64,000 nucleotides of DNA from NCBI RefSeq assembly GCF_001426745.1, contig NZ_LMFI01000001.1:844000-907999 (forward strand), read 5' to 3'. The notes below the pieces were generated by a model, which saw nothing but the letters and a program-made list of their open reading frames with translations, ran no database searches and was not told where the DNA came from. The position numbers were made by a program, and so were the translations under genes. The stretch comes from Nocardioides sp. Root140 (lineage in GTDB: Bacteria; Actinomycetota; Actinomycetes; Propionibacteriales; Nocardioidaceae). This document shows positions 11,209 through 19,591 of this stretch, piece after piece (within the stretch, counting starts at the first letter, position 1; each line of letters opens with the position of its first letter).

Positions 11209-11823
11209 TCAGCCGCGGTGCACCCGGGCGCCGTACGCCGGACCGGCGTCGCGGTACTCTCCGGCGCGCCCGGCATCGTCGACGAACATGCGGTCGAAGT
11301 CAGCGGGGCTCCGGAAGGTGCCGATCCCGGCACGCACCCAACGCGGGTTGCTGAGGCAGGAGCGTGGCACTCGCAGGCGCAGGGTGTTGGCCCGGTAGTC
11401 GATGGCAGTCCGCAGGCCGCTGCACTTCACGACTTTGCTGGCGCCTGTGGTCATCTCCACGTCTCCCTGGAGGCTGGACGAGGCGAAGACGAACACCGTG
11501 ATGTCGCGGCGGATCCTCTCGTTGGTGATCAGCGAGATGAAGTGCCCCTGCATTTCATCTCGCGGCCTCAGGTCGACGTACCTGACGGTGACGAACACGT
11601 TGTCACGGCGGTGGTCGACCACAGTCGCGGTGATGTCGCCCGCCGTCGTGTTCGGGGTCGGCGTCTGTGTGTCCTTGCCGCTCTCGTCGGAGTAGTCGAC
11701 CCGGATGACGTCGCCGCGGGCATCGCGGTGGACCACCTTCTCGGCGTGAGCGCTCGACATGGTGCCGGCAGTGAGACAGACGGTGGTGGCAAGGGCGAGG
11801 GCCGCCCCGATGATCTTGTGCAC
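11209..11823 (-). CDS. Secreted protein of unknown function, tandem paralog A
   Basis: A 204-residue exported protein starting at GTG 11823 after GAGAGGAA. Signal peptide: 'HKIIGAALALATTVCLTAGTMSSAHA' with a likely AHA|EK cleavage. The mature part begins 'EKVVHRDARGDVIR', continues with 'TVVDHRRDNVFVTVRY' and ends in 'RVPRSCLSNPRWVRAGI...DDAGRAGEYRDAGPAYGARVHRG'. Two Cys (in 'KCSGL' and 'RSCLS') could form a disulfide. It is a clear paralog of the next gene. No known domain recognised. The repeated DHR/R-rich strands suggest a beta-rich fold. Confidence 0.8.
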   Translation of the reverse strand: MHKIIGAALALATTVCLTAGTMSSAHAEKVVHRDARGDVIRVDYSDESGKDTQTPTPNTTAGDITATVVDHRRDNVFVTVRYVDLRPRDEMQGHFISLITNERIRRDITVFVFASSSLQGDVEMTTGASKVVKCSGLRTAIDYRANTLRLRVPRSCLSNPRWVRAGIGTFRSPADFDRMFVDDAGRAGEYRDAGPAYGARVHRG

Positions 11824-11906
11824 GTGTTCCTCTCGCGGGCCCTGTTGCCCCGCGAACAGGCTAGGAGAGAAACGCCGCCGCTGGAGGTGGAACGGACCAG
11901 ATCGCC

Positions 11907-12524
11907 TCAGCCGCGATGGATGCGCGGGCCGTGGACCGGTCCGGCATTGCGGACCCGTCCGTTGAGGTTGGCGTCGTCGACGAAGGCGCGGCTCCAGTCC
12001 CGGCCGGTGTGGAAGGTGTAGATTCCCGCGCGCACCCAACGGGGGTTGCTCAGGCAGGATCGCGGCACCCGGATTCGGACGGTGTTGGCGCGGTAGTCGA
12101 TCCGGCCGCGCAGGCCGATGCACGTCACACGCCTGCCGGCTTGGGTGACCAACTTGACCTCGCCCTGGCGGCTGGTCGAGGGACTGACGTGCAGCACGAC
12201 GGTGCGTCCGAGCCTCTCGTTCGTGACCAGTGAGAAGAGGTAGCCGTGAAGGAGGTCGAGATGGCTGTCGAGCTCGGCATGCCTGACCGTGACGAAGACG
12301 TTGTCGCGTCGATGGTCGACCACGGTGCTGGTGATGTCACTCGACTTCACGGTCGGGACTGGCGTCTCTGTCTCCGTTTCGGTCTCAAAGGAGTAGTCCT
12401 GTCGGATGACGTCGCCGCGGGCGTCCCGGTGCACGACCTTCTCCGCGTGAGCGGCAGCCGCAGTGCTGGCGGTGAGACAGACGGTGGTGGCAAGGGCGAG
12501 GGCCGCCCCGATGATCTTGTGCAC
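11907..12524 (-). CDS. Secreted protein of unknown function, tandem paralog B
   Basis: A 205-residue exported protein, GTG start at 12524 after GAGAGGAA. The first 19 residues are the same as paralog A, the signal peptide ends 'AAAAHA|EK', and the mature core keeps 'VVHRDARGDVIR', 'STVVDHRRDNVFVTVR', 'CIGLRGRIDYRANTVRIRVPRSCLSNPRWVRAGIY'-like blocks. The non-coding 50 bp upstream is also duplicated (compare 11821-11870 with 12522-12570), so the whole transcription start region was copied. The linker after the signal differs (ETETET here). Function unknown. Confidence 0.8.
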   Translation of the reverse strand: MHKIIGAALALATTVCLTASTAAAAHAEKVVHRDARGDVIRQDYSFETETETETPVPTVKSSDITSTVVDHRRDNVFVTVRHAELDSHLDLLHGYLFSLVTNERLGRTVVLHVSPSTSRQGEVKLVTQAGRRVTCIGLRGRIDYRANTVRIRVPRSCLSNPRWVRAGIYTFHTGRDWSRAFVDDANLNGRVRNAGPVHGPRIHRG

Positions 12525-12594
12525 GTGTTCCTCTCGTGGGCCCGTTGCCCGCGGACAGGCTAGGAGAGAACCACGTGCGGCACAGGCGAATCGA

Positions 12595-13875
12595 CTAGTT
12601 CGCCTCGGCCTCGGCGTTGTCGATGATCACGTCGGCGTCGACCTCGGACACGTCGAGGCCCTGGCGGTAGCCGTTCCAGTGCCAGTGCAGGTAGCGGTCG
12701 ATCGCCTTGACCACGTGCCCGGCGCGCACGGACTTGAAGATGTCGTAGGCGTGCTGGGCGAACGGCAGCTCGGCGTACACCACGGAGTTGTCGGCGACCT
12801 CGCGCAGCCTGGCCACGAAGAGCCGGGCCTGCTCGACCGGGACGAGAGTGTCGTTGGTGCCGTGCAGCACGAAGAAGTCGGGGGCGTCCGGGCGGATCTG
12901 CAGGATCGGCGAGGCGGCCTCGAAGGCCTCCGGCTCGTCCTTCCAACGCTTCTGCAGGATGCGCGGCGCGAGGAACCGGTCACGCATCAGGATCATCGAC
13001 TTCAGGCCGGTGGCGCCAGCGAAGTCGTAGACGCCGTAGTGGGGGATCGCCACCGAGACGCTGGTGTCGGCGTCCTCGAAGCCCGGCTGGAACTCCTTGA
13101 CGTCGGGGGTGAGGGCGGCCAGCGCGGCGAGGTGTCCGCCGGCCGAGCCGCCGGTGATGGCGAGGTAGTCGGGGTCGCCGCCGTACGCCGCGATGTTCTC
13201 CCGGATCCAGGCAATCGCCTTCTTGACGTCGATGATGTGCGCCGGGAAGGGATTGCGTGGTGCGAGGCGGTAGTTGATGGCCACGCAGATCCAGCCCTTG
13301 GCTGCGAGGTGGGTCATCAGGGGGAGACCCTGTTCGCGCTTGTCGCCGATCGTCCAGCCGCCGCCGTGCACCTGCAGCAGGACCGGGGCGTCGGTCAGGT
13401 CCTGGTCCTTGGCGCGGTAGATGTCGAGCTGTCCGCGACGGCCCGCGTCGGTGTAGGCGATGTTGCGCAGCACCTCGATGTCGGGGGTGACGATCTTGAA
13501 CGGGTTGACCAGTGAGCGCCAGTTGGTCGCGAGCTCGGCCGGCGAGGGTGCTGCGTCGAGACGCTCCACGTAGTCGACGCCGATGCCCTCGGTCAGCGCC
13601 TCCTCGACGCCGTCCTTGACCTTGCCCGCCGTACGGATGAGGTGACCGAGTCCCACCGCGCTGGCCGCTGCAAGCGCCAGGCCGGCCTTGCTGCGCCGCT
13701 TCGGCCCCAGGTGGGTGACCGTGTCCGCGGCGGTCAGGGCCAGCAGGTGTGGCGCCAGCTCGTTGGTCATCCAGCCGGCGAAGAACGACGGGATGCCCGC
13801 GCGCAGTCCCGGAATCGGCCGGATCGCGTTGGCGGTCAGGGCTGCGGTGAGGATCTGACGACGTAGGTAGGCCAC
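12595..13875 (-). CDS. Alpha/beta-hydrolase esterase, LipM/LipQ-like (HSL-type)
   Basis: A 426-residue esterase with an N-terminal hydrophobic/membrane-associating region (about 1-90) and a C-terminal hydrolase domain: oxyanion HGGGW (170-174), nucleophile GGSAG with Ser244, acid Asp342 and base His375. These positions form a complete catalytic triad of the hormone-sensitive-lipase type. The GTG at 13875 is used as the start. It diverges from a wax ester/TAG synthase with a KstR-like site between. In M. tuberculosis the LipM/LipQ esterases also sit beside TGS-type acyltransferases. Likely acts on lipid esters; exact substrate unknown. Confidence 0.83.
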   Translation of the reverse strand: MAYLRRQILTAALTANAIRPIPGLRAGIPSFFAGWMTNELAPHLLALTAADTVTHLGPKRRSKAGLALAAASAVGLGHLIRTAGKVKDGVEEALTEGIGVDYVERLDAAPSPAELATNWRSLVNPFKIVTPDIEVLRNIAYTDAGRRGQLDIYRAKDQDLTDAPVLLQVHGGGWTIGDKREQGLPLMTHLAAKGWICVAINYRLAPRNPFPAHIIDVKKAIAWIRENIAAYGGDPDYLAITGGSAGGHLAALAALTPDVKEFQPGFEDADTSVSVAIPHYGVYDFAGATGLKSMILMRDRFLAPRILQKRWKDEPEAFEAASPILQIRPDAPDFFVLHGTNDTLVPVEQARLFVARLREVADNSVVYAELPFAQHAYDIFKSVRAGHVVKAIDRYLHWHWNGYRQGLDVSEVDADVIIDNAEAEAN

Positions 13876-13924
13876 GCCCGGATGCTAGCCCGCCCGCGGT
13901 TGGGGGGAACGACCCGTCCAGAAT

Positions 13925-13938
13925 TAGAACACGTTCTC
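13925..13938. promoter_or_regulatory. KstR operator 4, one mismatch (esterase / WS-DGAT divergent region)
   Basis: TAGAACACGTTCTC keeps the full core TnnAACnnGTT; only the last A is C. It lies 24 bp before the WS/DGAT ATG and about 50 bp before the divergent esterase start, so it could control lipid storage and turnover together. Confidence 0.72.
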
Positions 13939-13961
13939 ATTTGCCCGGTAGGATGCCGCCC

Positions 13962-15353
13962 ATGGATCGACTCAGTGGGCTGGATGCGAGCTTCCTCTAC
14001 CTGGAGACTCCCGAGCAGTTGATGCACGTCTGCGGGCTGATCGTGCTCGACCCCGCGACGATCCCCGGCGGCTACTCCTACGCCGGTCTGCGCGACACGT
14101 TGCGCGACCGGGTGATCGACGTACCCGAGTTCACCCGGCGGCTGCGACGCGTGCCCCTCGACCTCGACCACCCGGTCTGGGTGGCCGACGACCACTTCGA
14201 CATCGACCACCACCTGCACCGGCTCACCCTCCCGGCGCCCGGTGGGTACGACGAGCTCGTCGAGCTGTGCGGGCACCTCGCCGGCCAGACCATGAACCGC
14301 AGCCGCCCGTTGTGGGAGATGTGGGTCATCGAGGGGTACGGCGACCGGGTCGTGGTGTTCTCCAAGATGCACCACGCCACCGTCGACGGCGCCTCGGGCT
14401 CCAACCTGATCTCGCACCTGTGCAGCCTCGAGCCCGACCAGCCGCCGCCGGCGCAGGAACGCCCCGTCCCGCCGCCGCGCAGCCCGGGTGGGCTGGAGCT
14501 CTTCGGGCGCGGCGTGCTCAACAACGCGACCAAGCCGTTCGCGATCACCCGGCTCCTCCAACCCTCCGCGCAGTTGGTCTCCCGGACGGTCGCCCGTGCT
14601 CGTGAGGGCACCGCGATGGCCGCGCCCTTCACGGCACCGCGCACCTCGTTCAACGGCACCATCACCGGCCACCGAACCATCGGGTTCGCCGACCTCGACC
14701 TGGCCGAGGTCAAGGCGGTCAAGGAGGCCACCGGCACGACCGTGAACGACGTCGTGCTGACTCTGGCAGGCGGGGCGCTGCGCGGCTACCTCGAGGGGCG
14801 CGGTGAGCTGCCGGACTCGTCGCTGCTGGCCAGCGTCCCGGTCTCGGTGCGGGGCAGGAGTCGGCGGGCCACCGGGGCCAACAAGGTCTCCGCGCTCTTC
14901 GCGCGTCTCGGCACCGACCTGGAGGATCCTCTCGAACGCCTCGAGATGATGGCCACCAGCAACCGTCACGCCAAGGACCACCACCAGGCGATCAGCGCCG
15001 ACGCGCTCCAGGACTGGGCCGAGTTCGCCGCCCCGCGCACCTTCGGCCTGGCCGTGCGGGCGTACGCCGGACTGCGCCTGGCGGAGAAGCATCCCGTCGT
15101 GCACAACCTGGTGATCTCGAACGTGCCCGGGCCGCCGATCCCGCTCTACTTCATGGGTGCCCGCATCGACGCACTCTATCCGCTGGGCCCGGTCTTCCAC
15201 GGAGCCGGCGTCAACATCACGGTCATGTCGAACAACGGCCGCCTCCACGTCGGCGTGATCGCCTGCTCGGAGTCGATGAAGGACGTCGACGCGCTGGTCT
15301 CGCTGTTTCCTGCCGAGCTCGAGAGGTTGCAAGCCGCCCTCGACCCGTCGTGA
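13962..15353 (+). CDS. Wax ester synthase / diacylglycerol acyltransferase (WS/DGAT)
   Basis: A 463-residue WS/DGAT enzyme. The start 'MDRLSGLDASFLYLET' is the usual N-terminus, and HHATVDG at residues 137-143 is the catalytic HHxxxDG motif. 'NDVVLTLAGGALRGYL', 'VSVRG' and 'NLVISNVPGPP' are further family marks. It joins fatty acyl-CoA to diacylglycerol or fatty alcohol for storage lipid at the inner membrane. ATG 13962 is preferred over upstream ATG 13953 because of the conserved N-terminus. Its stop TGA lies inside a dispersed repeat unit. A KstR-like site sits 24 bp upstream, suggesting storage of sterol-derived acyl units (inference). Confidence 0.9.
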   Translation: MDRLSGLDASFLYLETPEQLMHVCGLIVLDPATIPGGYSYAGLRDTLRDRVIDVPEFTRRLRRVPLDLDHPVWVADDHFDIDHHLHRLTLPAPGGYDELVELCGHLAGQTMNRSRPLWEMWVIEGYGDRVVVFSKMHHATVDGASGSNLISHLCSLEPDQPPPAQERPVPPPRSPGGLELFGRGVLNNATKPFAITRLLQPSAQLVSRTVARAREGTAMAAPFTAPRTSFNGTITGHRTIGFADLDLAEVKAVKEATGTTVNDVVLTLAGGALRGYLEGRGELPDSSLLASVPVSVRGRSRRATGANKVSALFARLGTDLEDPLERLEMMATSNRHAKDHHQAISADALQDWAEFAAPRTFGLAVRAYAGLRLAEKHPVVHNLVISNVPGPPIPLYFMGARIDALYPLGPVFHGAGVNITVMSNNGRLHVGVIACSESMKDVDALVSLFPAELERLQAALDPS

Positions 15354-15454
15354 ATTCGGGTCGACCCGTCGCCAGTTCGGATCGACCCGTCGTGAACTCT
15401 TCTTCCCGCCCCGAACTCACGACGGGTCGGCGAGAACTCACGACGGGTCGATCA
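15340..15454. repeat. Dispersed repeat A, copy 1 (array of five short units)
   Basis: Three units of the form TCGACCCGTCG(TGAATTC or CCAGTTC) run forward (15340, 15361, 15382) and two run in reverse (15413-15429, 15434-15451), giving a palindromic block between convergent genes. The WS/DGAT stop (15351-15353) is inside the first unit and the hydrolase stop (15452-15454) touches the last. Related arrays lie at 36385 and 58671. Confidence 0.85.
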
Positions 15455-16354
15455 GTGGGTGAAGTCGCGGGCGCGTGCGGCGGTCGTCGTACACGCTTCG
15501 AGCAGGCCTGGCACGAACGACTCGGCCTCGAGCACGCAGGCCGCGTGACCGGCCTCGATCTCGTGGATCGTGGCGCCCTTGATGCGCCGGGCCAGGTCGA
15601 CCTGCCGATCGGCAGGGATCACCTTGTCGTGCCGCGTCACCACCACCGCGGTCGGCACGTCGATGCGGCCCAGCCACGGACGCGAATGGTGCCGGCCCAG
15701 AGCGGCCACGGCCTGGCCGACCGCCCAAGGGCTGGTGGAGGTGAACTCGGCAAGTGCCCAGTCATGGATGTCGGTCCGGCCGAGATCGAGGGCACGACCC
15801 GCGGCGCGCGCCGCAGCTGAGCCGATCCTCGAGCGGGAGACACCGCGCAGCCCGGACATGGTCAGACCCATCGACTCGTGGAATGCGCGCTCTGCCACTG
15901 TCGACCGGAAGCGATCGGTGCTCGCGCAGAGCACCAGCCCGTCGACCCGACCGGGGTGTTGTCGCCACATCCGCTGGGCCACGATCGAGCCCATCGAGAA
16001 ACCGGCGAACACGGCGCGCTCCATGCCGAGCACGTCGAGCAGTGCGGCGACGTCGTCCGCACAGTCGCGCAGCGAGAACTCCTCGGACTGGATGCCGCGG
16101 CCGTGCCAGCGCAGGTCGAGGGTGACCACACGGAACCTCTCCGCCAGCGCCGGGATGGAGGGATACCAGGTGAGCAGGCCGGTCGTCCCGACGGCATGCA
16201 GCAGGACGATCGTGGGCGAGTGGGGGTGCGGTCCCGGGGTGTCGGTGACGAACGTGGAGCCGCGACCGGGCAGCTCGACCATGCGGCCCTCGGGAACCGG
16301 GGCCCATGGCAGGTGGACCAGACTGCGCAGCAACCGGCCAGCGGTGGTGAACAT
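15452..16354 (-). CDS. Alpha/beta hydrolase
   Basis: A 300-residue alpha/beta hydrolase: nucleophile elbow GFSMG with Ser120, acid Asp243 ('RHDKVIP') and base His270 ('AGHAACV'), with 'VLLHAVGTTG' as oxyanion strand. No signal peptide is visible. GGGAGAG lies 7 nt before the ATG. A KstR-type site (16376-16389) lies 22 bp upstream, placing it in the likely steroid regulon, where such enzymes include the ring-cleavage hydrolase HsaD and esterases. The sequence here does not show enough to choose between C-C hydrolase, lactonase or esterase. Confidence 0.8.
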   Translation of the reverse strand: MFTTAGRLLRSLVHLPWAPVPEGRMVELPGRGSTFVTDTPGPHPHSPTIVLLHAVGTTGLLTWYPSIPALAERFRVVTLDLRWHGRGIQSEEFSLRDCADDVAALLDVLGMERAVFAGFSMGSIVAQRMWRQHPGRVDGLVLCASTDRFRSTVAERAFHESMGLTMSGLRGVSRSRIGSAAARAAGRALDLGRTDIHDWALAEFTSTSPWAVGQAVAALGRHHSRPWLGRIDVPTAVVVTRHDKVIPADRQVDLARRIKGATIHEIEAGHAACVLEAESFVPGLLEACTTTAARARDFTH

Positions 16355-16375
16355 GCGAGCTCTCCCGTCCTGGAC

Positions 16376-16389
16376 TGGAACAGGTTACA
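16376..16389. promoter_or_regulatory. KstR operator 5 (alpha/beta hydrolase)
   Basis: TGGAACAGGTTACA fits TnnAACnnGTTnnA exactly, although the inner palindrome is weaker (CAGG spacer differs from ACAC sites). It lies 22 bp before the hydrolase start on the minus strand. Confidence 0.65.
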
Positions 16390-16471
16390 GTTTTGCGTCG
16401 GAGGGTGCGTGGAGGCCACGCCCGCTCTTCCGCCGGCTGAGAGACGAGCGCCAGCGGGCACTGCCCTTTCG

Positions 16472-16513
16472 GTGGTTGAGGAGCGAGCGCCAGCGAGCGT
16501 CTCGAAACCACCC
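16472..16513 (+). repeat. Dispersed repeat B, forward copy
   Basis: Starts GGTGGTTGAGGAG and ends CTCGAAACCACC; the outer 7 bases (GGTGGTT / AACCACC) are inverted. The same unit appears reversed at 16715-16750 and again around 41.8 and 42.3 kb. Confidence 0.85.
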
Positions 16514-16714
16514 CAGAAAGTACTTCGAGATAGCTTCTCCGGGTCCTTGACCACCGAAGCCAAGGCCTCCGACTGGCGGGCCGAACGACGCAAACGCCTC
16601 GCTCACCGGTTGTGGTCCTCACCCGGTTCCTGAACCCTTCCGTGGTGGCTGACGGCTCCCGATCCTCGTCTCGGGGACCAGTAGCCACCAACGAAGCATT
16701 CACCGGCGCCAGTG

Positions 16715-16750
16715 TGGTTTCGAGACGGCGCTGGCGCGCCTCCTCAACCA
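16715..16750 (-). repeat. Dispersed repeat B, reverse copy
   Basis: Reads TGGTTTCGAGAC ... CTCCTCAACCA, the reverse complement of the repeat at 16472-16513 with a changed middle. The two copies face each other across about 200 bp of gene-free DNA. Confidence 0.8.
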
Positions 16751-16789
16751 TCGAGGGAACGCGGGGCGTCCTCAACCACCGAGAGGGCG

Positions 16790-16847
16790 TTCAGCGGTAG
16801 CCGAGGGCTTCGCGCGGGGCTCACCACGACGCGGGGCTACCGCTGAA
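16790..16847. repeat. 13-bp inverted repeat
   Basis: TTCAGCGGTAGCC (16790-16802) pairs perfectly with GGCTACCGCTGAA (16835-16847) across a 32-nt spacer. It lies downstream of the GH15 gene end and could be a terminator remnant. Confidence 0.6.
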
Positions 16848-16925
16848 GGAGCGCCCGGGCACGGAATCGGGGTTTCTGACAGCCGCAGCAGACGTCGTCA
16901 ACCACCGAAGAGCAGGCCGCCCGTT

Positions 16926-18707
16926 TCAGCCGCCGGCGGATCGGGCGAGGCGGAAGGCGGCCTGCACCAGGGTGAGATGGCTGAACGCCTGCGGGAAGTT
17001 GCCGGCCATCCGGTGGTTGCCCGCGTCGTACTCCTCCGACAGGAGGCCCACGTCGTTGGCCAGGCCGGCCAGCTTGTCGAAGAGCGCGTGGGCATCGTCG
17101 AGCCGTCCCGCCGCGGTGTACGCCGAGACGAGCCAGAACGAGCACGCCAGGAACGGGTGCTCGTCGCCGGAGAGACCGTCGACGCCCGACTGTGTGCGGT
17201 AGCGCAGCAGCAGGCCGTCGCGCATGAGGTCCTGCTCGATCGCCTCGATGGTGCCCAGCATCCGCGGGTCGTCGCCCTCGATGAACCCGACCAGCGGCAG
17301 CACCAGGAGCGACGCGTCGACCTCGGTGGTGTCGAAGTGCTGGGTGAAGCTGTTGCGCTCGGTGTTGAACCCGCGGGTCATCACCTCCTCGCGCACGGCG
17401 TCACGGATCCGCCGCCATTCGTCGACCGGGGCCGGCACGTCGTACTGCTCGACGGCACGGATGCCGCGGTCGAACGCCGCCCACACCATCACCCGCGAAT
17501 GTGTGAAGTGGCGCAGCGGCCCACGGATCTCCCACAGTCCGTTGTCCGGCTCCTGCCAGTCGGTAGCGAGGGCGTCGACCAGTGCCCGTTGGAGCGCCCA
17601 CGAGTCCTGGTTGAACGGAAGCCCGGCCTGGCGGGCCAGGTCGAGCGCGACCATGACCTCGCCGAGCACGTCGGTCTGGCGCTGGTCGACGGCGCCGTTG
17701 CCGATGCGGACCGGACGCGAGTCGGCGTACCCGGGAAGGTGGTCGAGCTCGCGCTCGGGCAGCTGTCGGGCCCCGTCGACGGTGTACATGATCTGGAGGT
17801 CCTCTGGGTCACCGGCCACGGCGCGGAGCAACCAGTCGCGCCACAGGTTCGCCTCGTCGGTGTAGCCGGCGGTCACCAGCGCCTCCAGGGTCAGCGAGGC
17901 GTCGCGCAACCAGCAGAACCGGTAGTCCCAGTTGCGCTCGCCGCCGAAGTCCTCGGGCAGTGACGTGGTCGGGGCCGCGACGATGCCGCCTGTGTGCTCG
18001 TGGGTGAGCAGGCGGAGGGTGACGAGTGAACGCAACACCAGCTCGCGGTGGGGGATGTCCGCGCGGCAGCGCGCGGCCCACGACGCGCTCTCCTCGATGG
18101 TCTCCTGGATGCGGGCAGGCTCGATGATCGAGGTCGGCAGGTCGGTCCAGGACGGGACCCACGTCGTCGACCAGGTCAGCTCGTCACCCTCGTCGACGTC
18201 GAACTCGTCGGCGTGTCGATGGTCGACCGCACGCGGGAGCCGCGGCCCGCGCAGCACCAGCTTGTCGGGGCCGGCGATGGCGACGATCACGGGGTCGTCC
18301 CCGAGGTGCGTCCGGTGCACCCACGGTCGCACCTTCCCGTAGTCGGTGCGCACCACCCACTCGTGGCGCATCCGCACGCTGCCACGCACGCCGGTGATGC
18401 GGCGTACGACGTCCGCGCGGCGGTCACCGATCGGCATCACGTCCAGCATCGTGACCACGCCCGACTCGGTGGTGAACGTGGTCTCCAGGGCGGCCGAGTG
18501 GCCGACGTACTCCCGGCTCGTCTCGTAGGGATCGACCGGTTCGAACTGCCAGTGACCGTGCTCCTCAGTGCCGAGCAGCGCCGCGAAGCAGGCCGAGGAG
18601 TCGAAACGGGGCAGGCACAACCAGTCGATCGAGCCGTTGCGGCCGACCAGGGCCGCCGTGTGCCGATCGCCGAGCAGGGCGTAGTCCTCAATCGGTTGCG
18701 AAGCCAT
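16926..18707 (-). CDS. GH15-family glycoside hydrolase (trehalase/glucoamylase-like)
   Basis: A 593-residue GH15 enzyme. The N-terminal beta domain begins 'QPIEDYALLGDRHTAALVGRNGSIDWLCLPRFDS', and the catalytic (alpha/alpha)6 barrel holds 'GGERNWDYRFCWLRDASLTLEAL' and near the end 'LPLVGFIEGDDPRMLGTIEAIEQDL', 'FLACSFWLVSAYTAAGRLDDA' and 'SEEYDAGNHRMAGNFPQAFSHLTLV' with the second catalytic Glu. This set matches actinobacterial GH15 trehalases and related enzymes. No signal peptide, so likely cytoplasmic trehalose or alpha-glucan breakdown. The ATG at 18707 is chosen; its start and that of pncC are only 18 bp apart, so at least one mRNA is probably leaderless. Confidence 0.87.
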   Translation of the reverse strand: MASQPIEDYALLGDRHTAALVGRNGSIDWLCLPRFDSSACFAALLGTEEHGHWQFEPVDPYETSREYVGHSAALETTFTTESGVVTMLDVMPIGDRRADVVRRITGVRGSVRMRHEWVVRTDYGKVRPWVHRTHLGDDPVIVAIAGPDKLVLRGPRLPRAVDHRHADEFDVDEGDELTWSTTWVPSWTDLPTSIIEPARIQETIEESASWAARCRADIPHRELVLRSLVTLRLLTHEHTGGIVAAPTTSLPEDFGGERNWDYRFCWLRDASLTLEALVTAGYTDEANLWRDWLLRAVAGDPEDLQIMYTVDGARQLPERELDHLPGYADSRPVRIGNGAVDQRQTDVLGEVMVALDLARQAGLPFNQDSWALQRALVDALATDWQEPDNGLWEIRGPLRHFTHSRVMVWAAFDRGIRAVEQYDVPAPVDEWRRIRDAVREEVMTRGFNTERNSFTQHFDTTEVDASLLVLPLVGFIEGDDPRMLGTIEAIEQDLMRDGLLLRYRTQSGVDGLSGDEHPFLACSFWLVSAYTAAGRLDDAHALFDKLAGLANDVGLLSEEYDAGNHRMAGNFPQAFSHLTLVQAAFRLARSAGG

Positions 18708-18725
18708 GCATGTCAAGGTAGCGGC

Positions 18726-19214
18726 ATGACAGCAGCGGATCCGGTCGCGGCGGCCCGTGTGGCGCTGGCCCTCCTCGACGCGCGCAGCGAGACCCTGGCC
18801 ACCGCCGAGTCGCTGACCGGCGGGCTCGTCGGCGGCACGCTCACCGCGATCCCGGGCTCGTCGAGCGTGTACGTCGGCGGCGTCGTGTCCTACGCGACCC
18901 GGGTCAAGGCGGACGTGCTCGGTGTGCCGCAGCAGGTCATCGACGACGAGGGCGTGGTCTCACGGGCCTGCGCGCTGGCGATGGCACACGGCGTACGTCG
19001 GGTGCTCGGTGCCGACTGGGGTGTCGCGACCACCGGTGTGGCCGGTCCGGACGCCCAGGACGGGATCCCCGCGGGCACGGTCTGGGTGGCGGTCAGCGGC
19101 CCCGACGGCGACCTCGCCGAACGACTGGAGCTGACCGGCGGCCGTGAGACGGTGCGCCGCGTGACCTGCCTGAGGGCCCTCGAGCTGGTGGCCGAATTTC
19201 AGCCCTCGGCGTAG
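18726..19214 (+). CDS. pncC: Nicotinamide-nucleotide amidase, CinA C-terminal domain protein
   Basis: A 162-residue stand-alone CinA C-terminal (PncC) domain: 'LATAESLTGGLVGGTLTAIPGSSSVYVGGVVSYATRVKADVLGV', 'GADWGVATTGVAGPD' and 'PAGTVWVAV'. The enzyme converts nicotinamide mononucleotide to nicotinic acid mononucleotide in NAD recycling. It lacks the N-terminal molybdopterin-like domain of full CinA, as is normal in actinobacteria. It precedes clgR by 64 bp, a conserved neighbour order. No clear ribosome site is visible and the divergent GH15 gene starts 18 bp away. Confidence 0.92.
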   Translation: MTAADPVAAARVALALLDARSETLATAESLTGGLVGGTLTAIPGSSSVYVGGVVSYATRVKADVLGVPQQVIDDEGVVSRACALAMAHGVRRVLGADWGVATTGVAGPDAQDGIPAGTVWVAVSGPDGDLAERLELTGGRETVRRVTCLRALELVAEFQPSA

Positions 19215-19278
19215 TCGGGGCGCGGAAGAAAAGGTGAACGGGTAGCGTTGTGCCCATCAACGGAGAGAGGACAGACCC

Positions 19279-19587
19279 ATGGTGCTGTTTCGTCGGCTGC
19301 TCGGCGAGGTGCTGCGTTCGCAGCGCATGCGACGTGGACTGACCCTGCGCGAGGTCTCCGCGGAGGCCCGGGTGAGCCTCGGCTACATCTCCGAGATCGA
19401 ACGTGGCCAGAAGGAAGCGTCCTCGGAGCTGCTCGCCTCGTTGTGCAACGCCCTCGACGTGCCGCTCTCCGATGTGCTCAGCGACGTGAGTGACGCCGTG
19501 GCCCGTGAGGAGCGCGCCCTCGAGATCGCCACCACCCCGATTCCGGTCGTGCGCCGCACTGGCGACGTGGTCGCCTCCGCGGCCTGA
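19279..19587 (+). CDS. clgR: XRE-family regulator ClgR
   Basis: A 102-residue single helix-turn-helix regulator. '[57 protein letters not shown]' is the ClgR signature. In Streptomyces, Corynebacterium and Mycobacterium, ClgR activates clpP/clpC and other protease and stress genes. Most ClgR proteins end in Ala-Ala and are degraded by ClpP; this one ends 'VVASAA', keeping that degron. AGAGAGG precedes the ATG. It follows pncC as in many actinobacteria. Confidence 0.92.
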   Translation: MVLFRRLLGEVLRSQRMRRGLTLREVSAEARVSLGYISEIERGQKEASSELLASLCNALDVPLSDVLSDVSDAVAREERALEIATTPIPVVRRTGDVVASAA

Positions 19588-19591
19588 CCCC

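Larger units (their letters stand above)
16390..16925. other. Gene-free, repeat-filled gap
   Basis: About 540 bp without a convincing gene. It holds a forward copy of repeat B (16472-16513), a reverse copy (16715-16750), several broken pieces ('CTCAACCACCGAG') and a separate inverted repeat at 16790-16847. Short open frames here run across the repeats and look like chance. Confidence 0.7.

Noticed and set aside
11590..11605. Extra KstR-like sequence GAACACGTTG
   Set aside because: It lies inside the paralog A coding region, encoding the conserved 'DNVFV', and lacks the outer bases.
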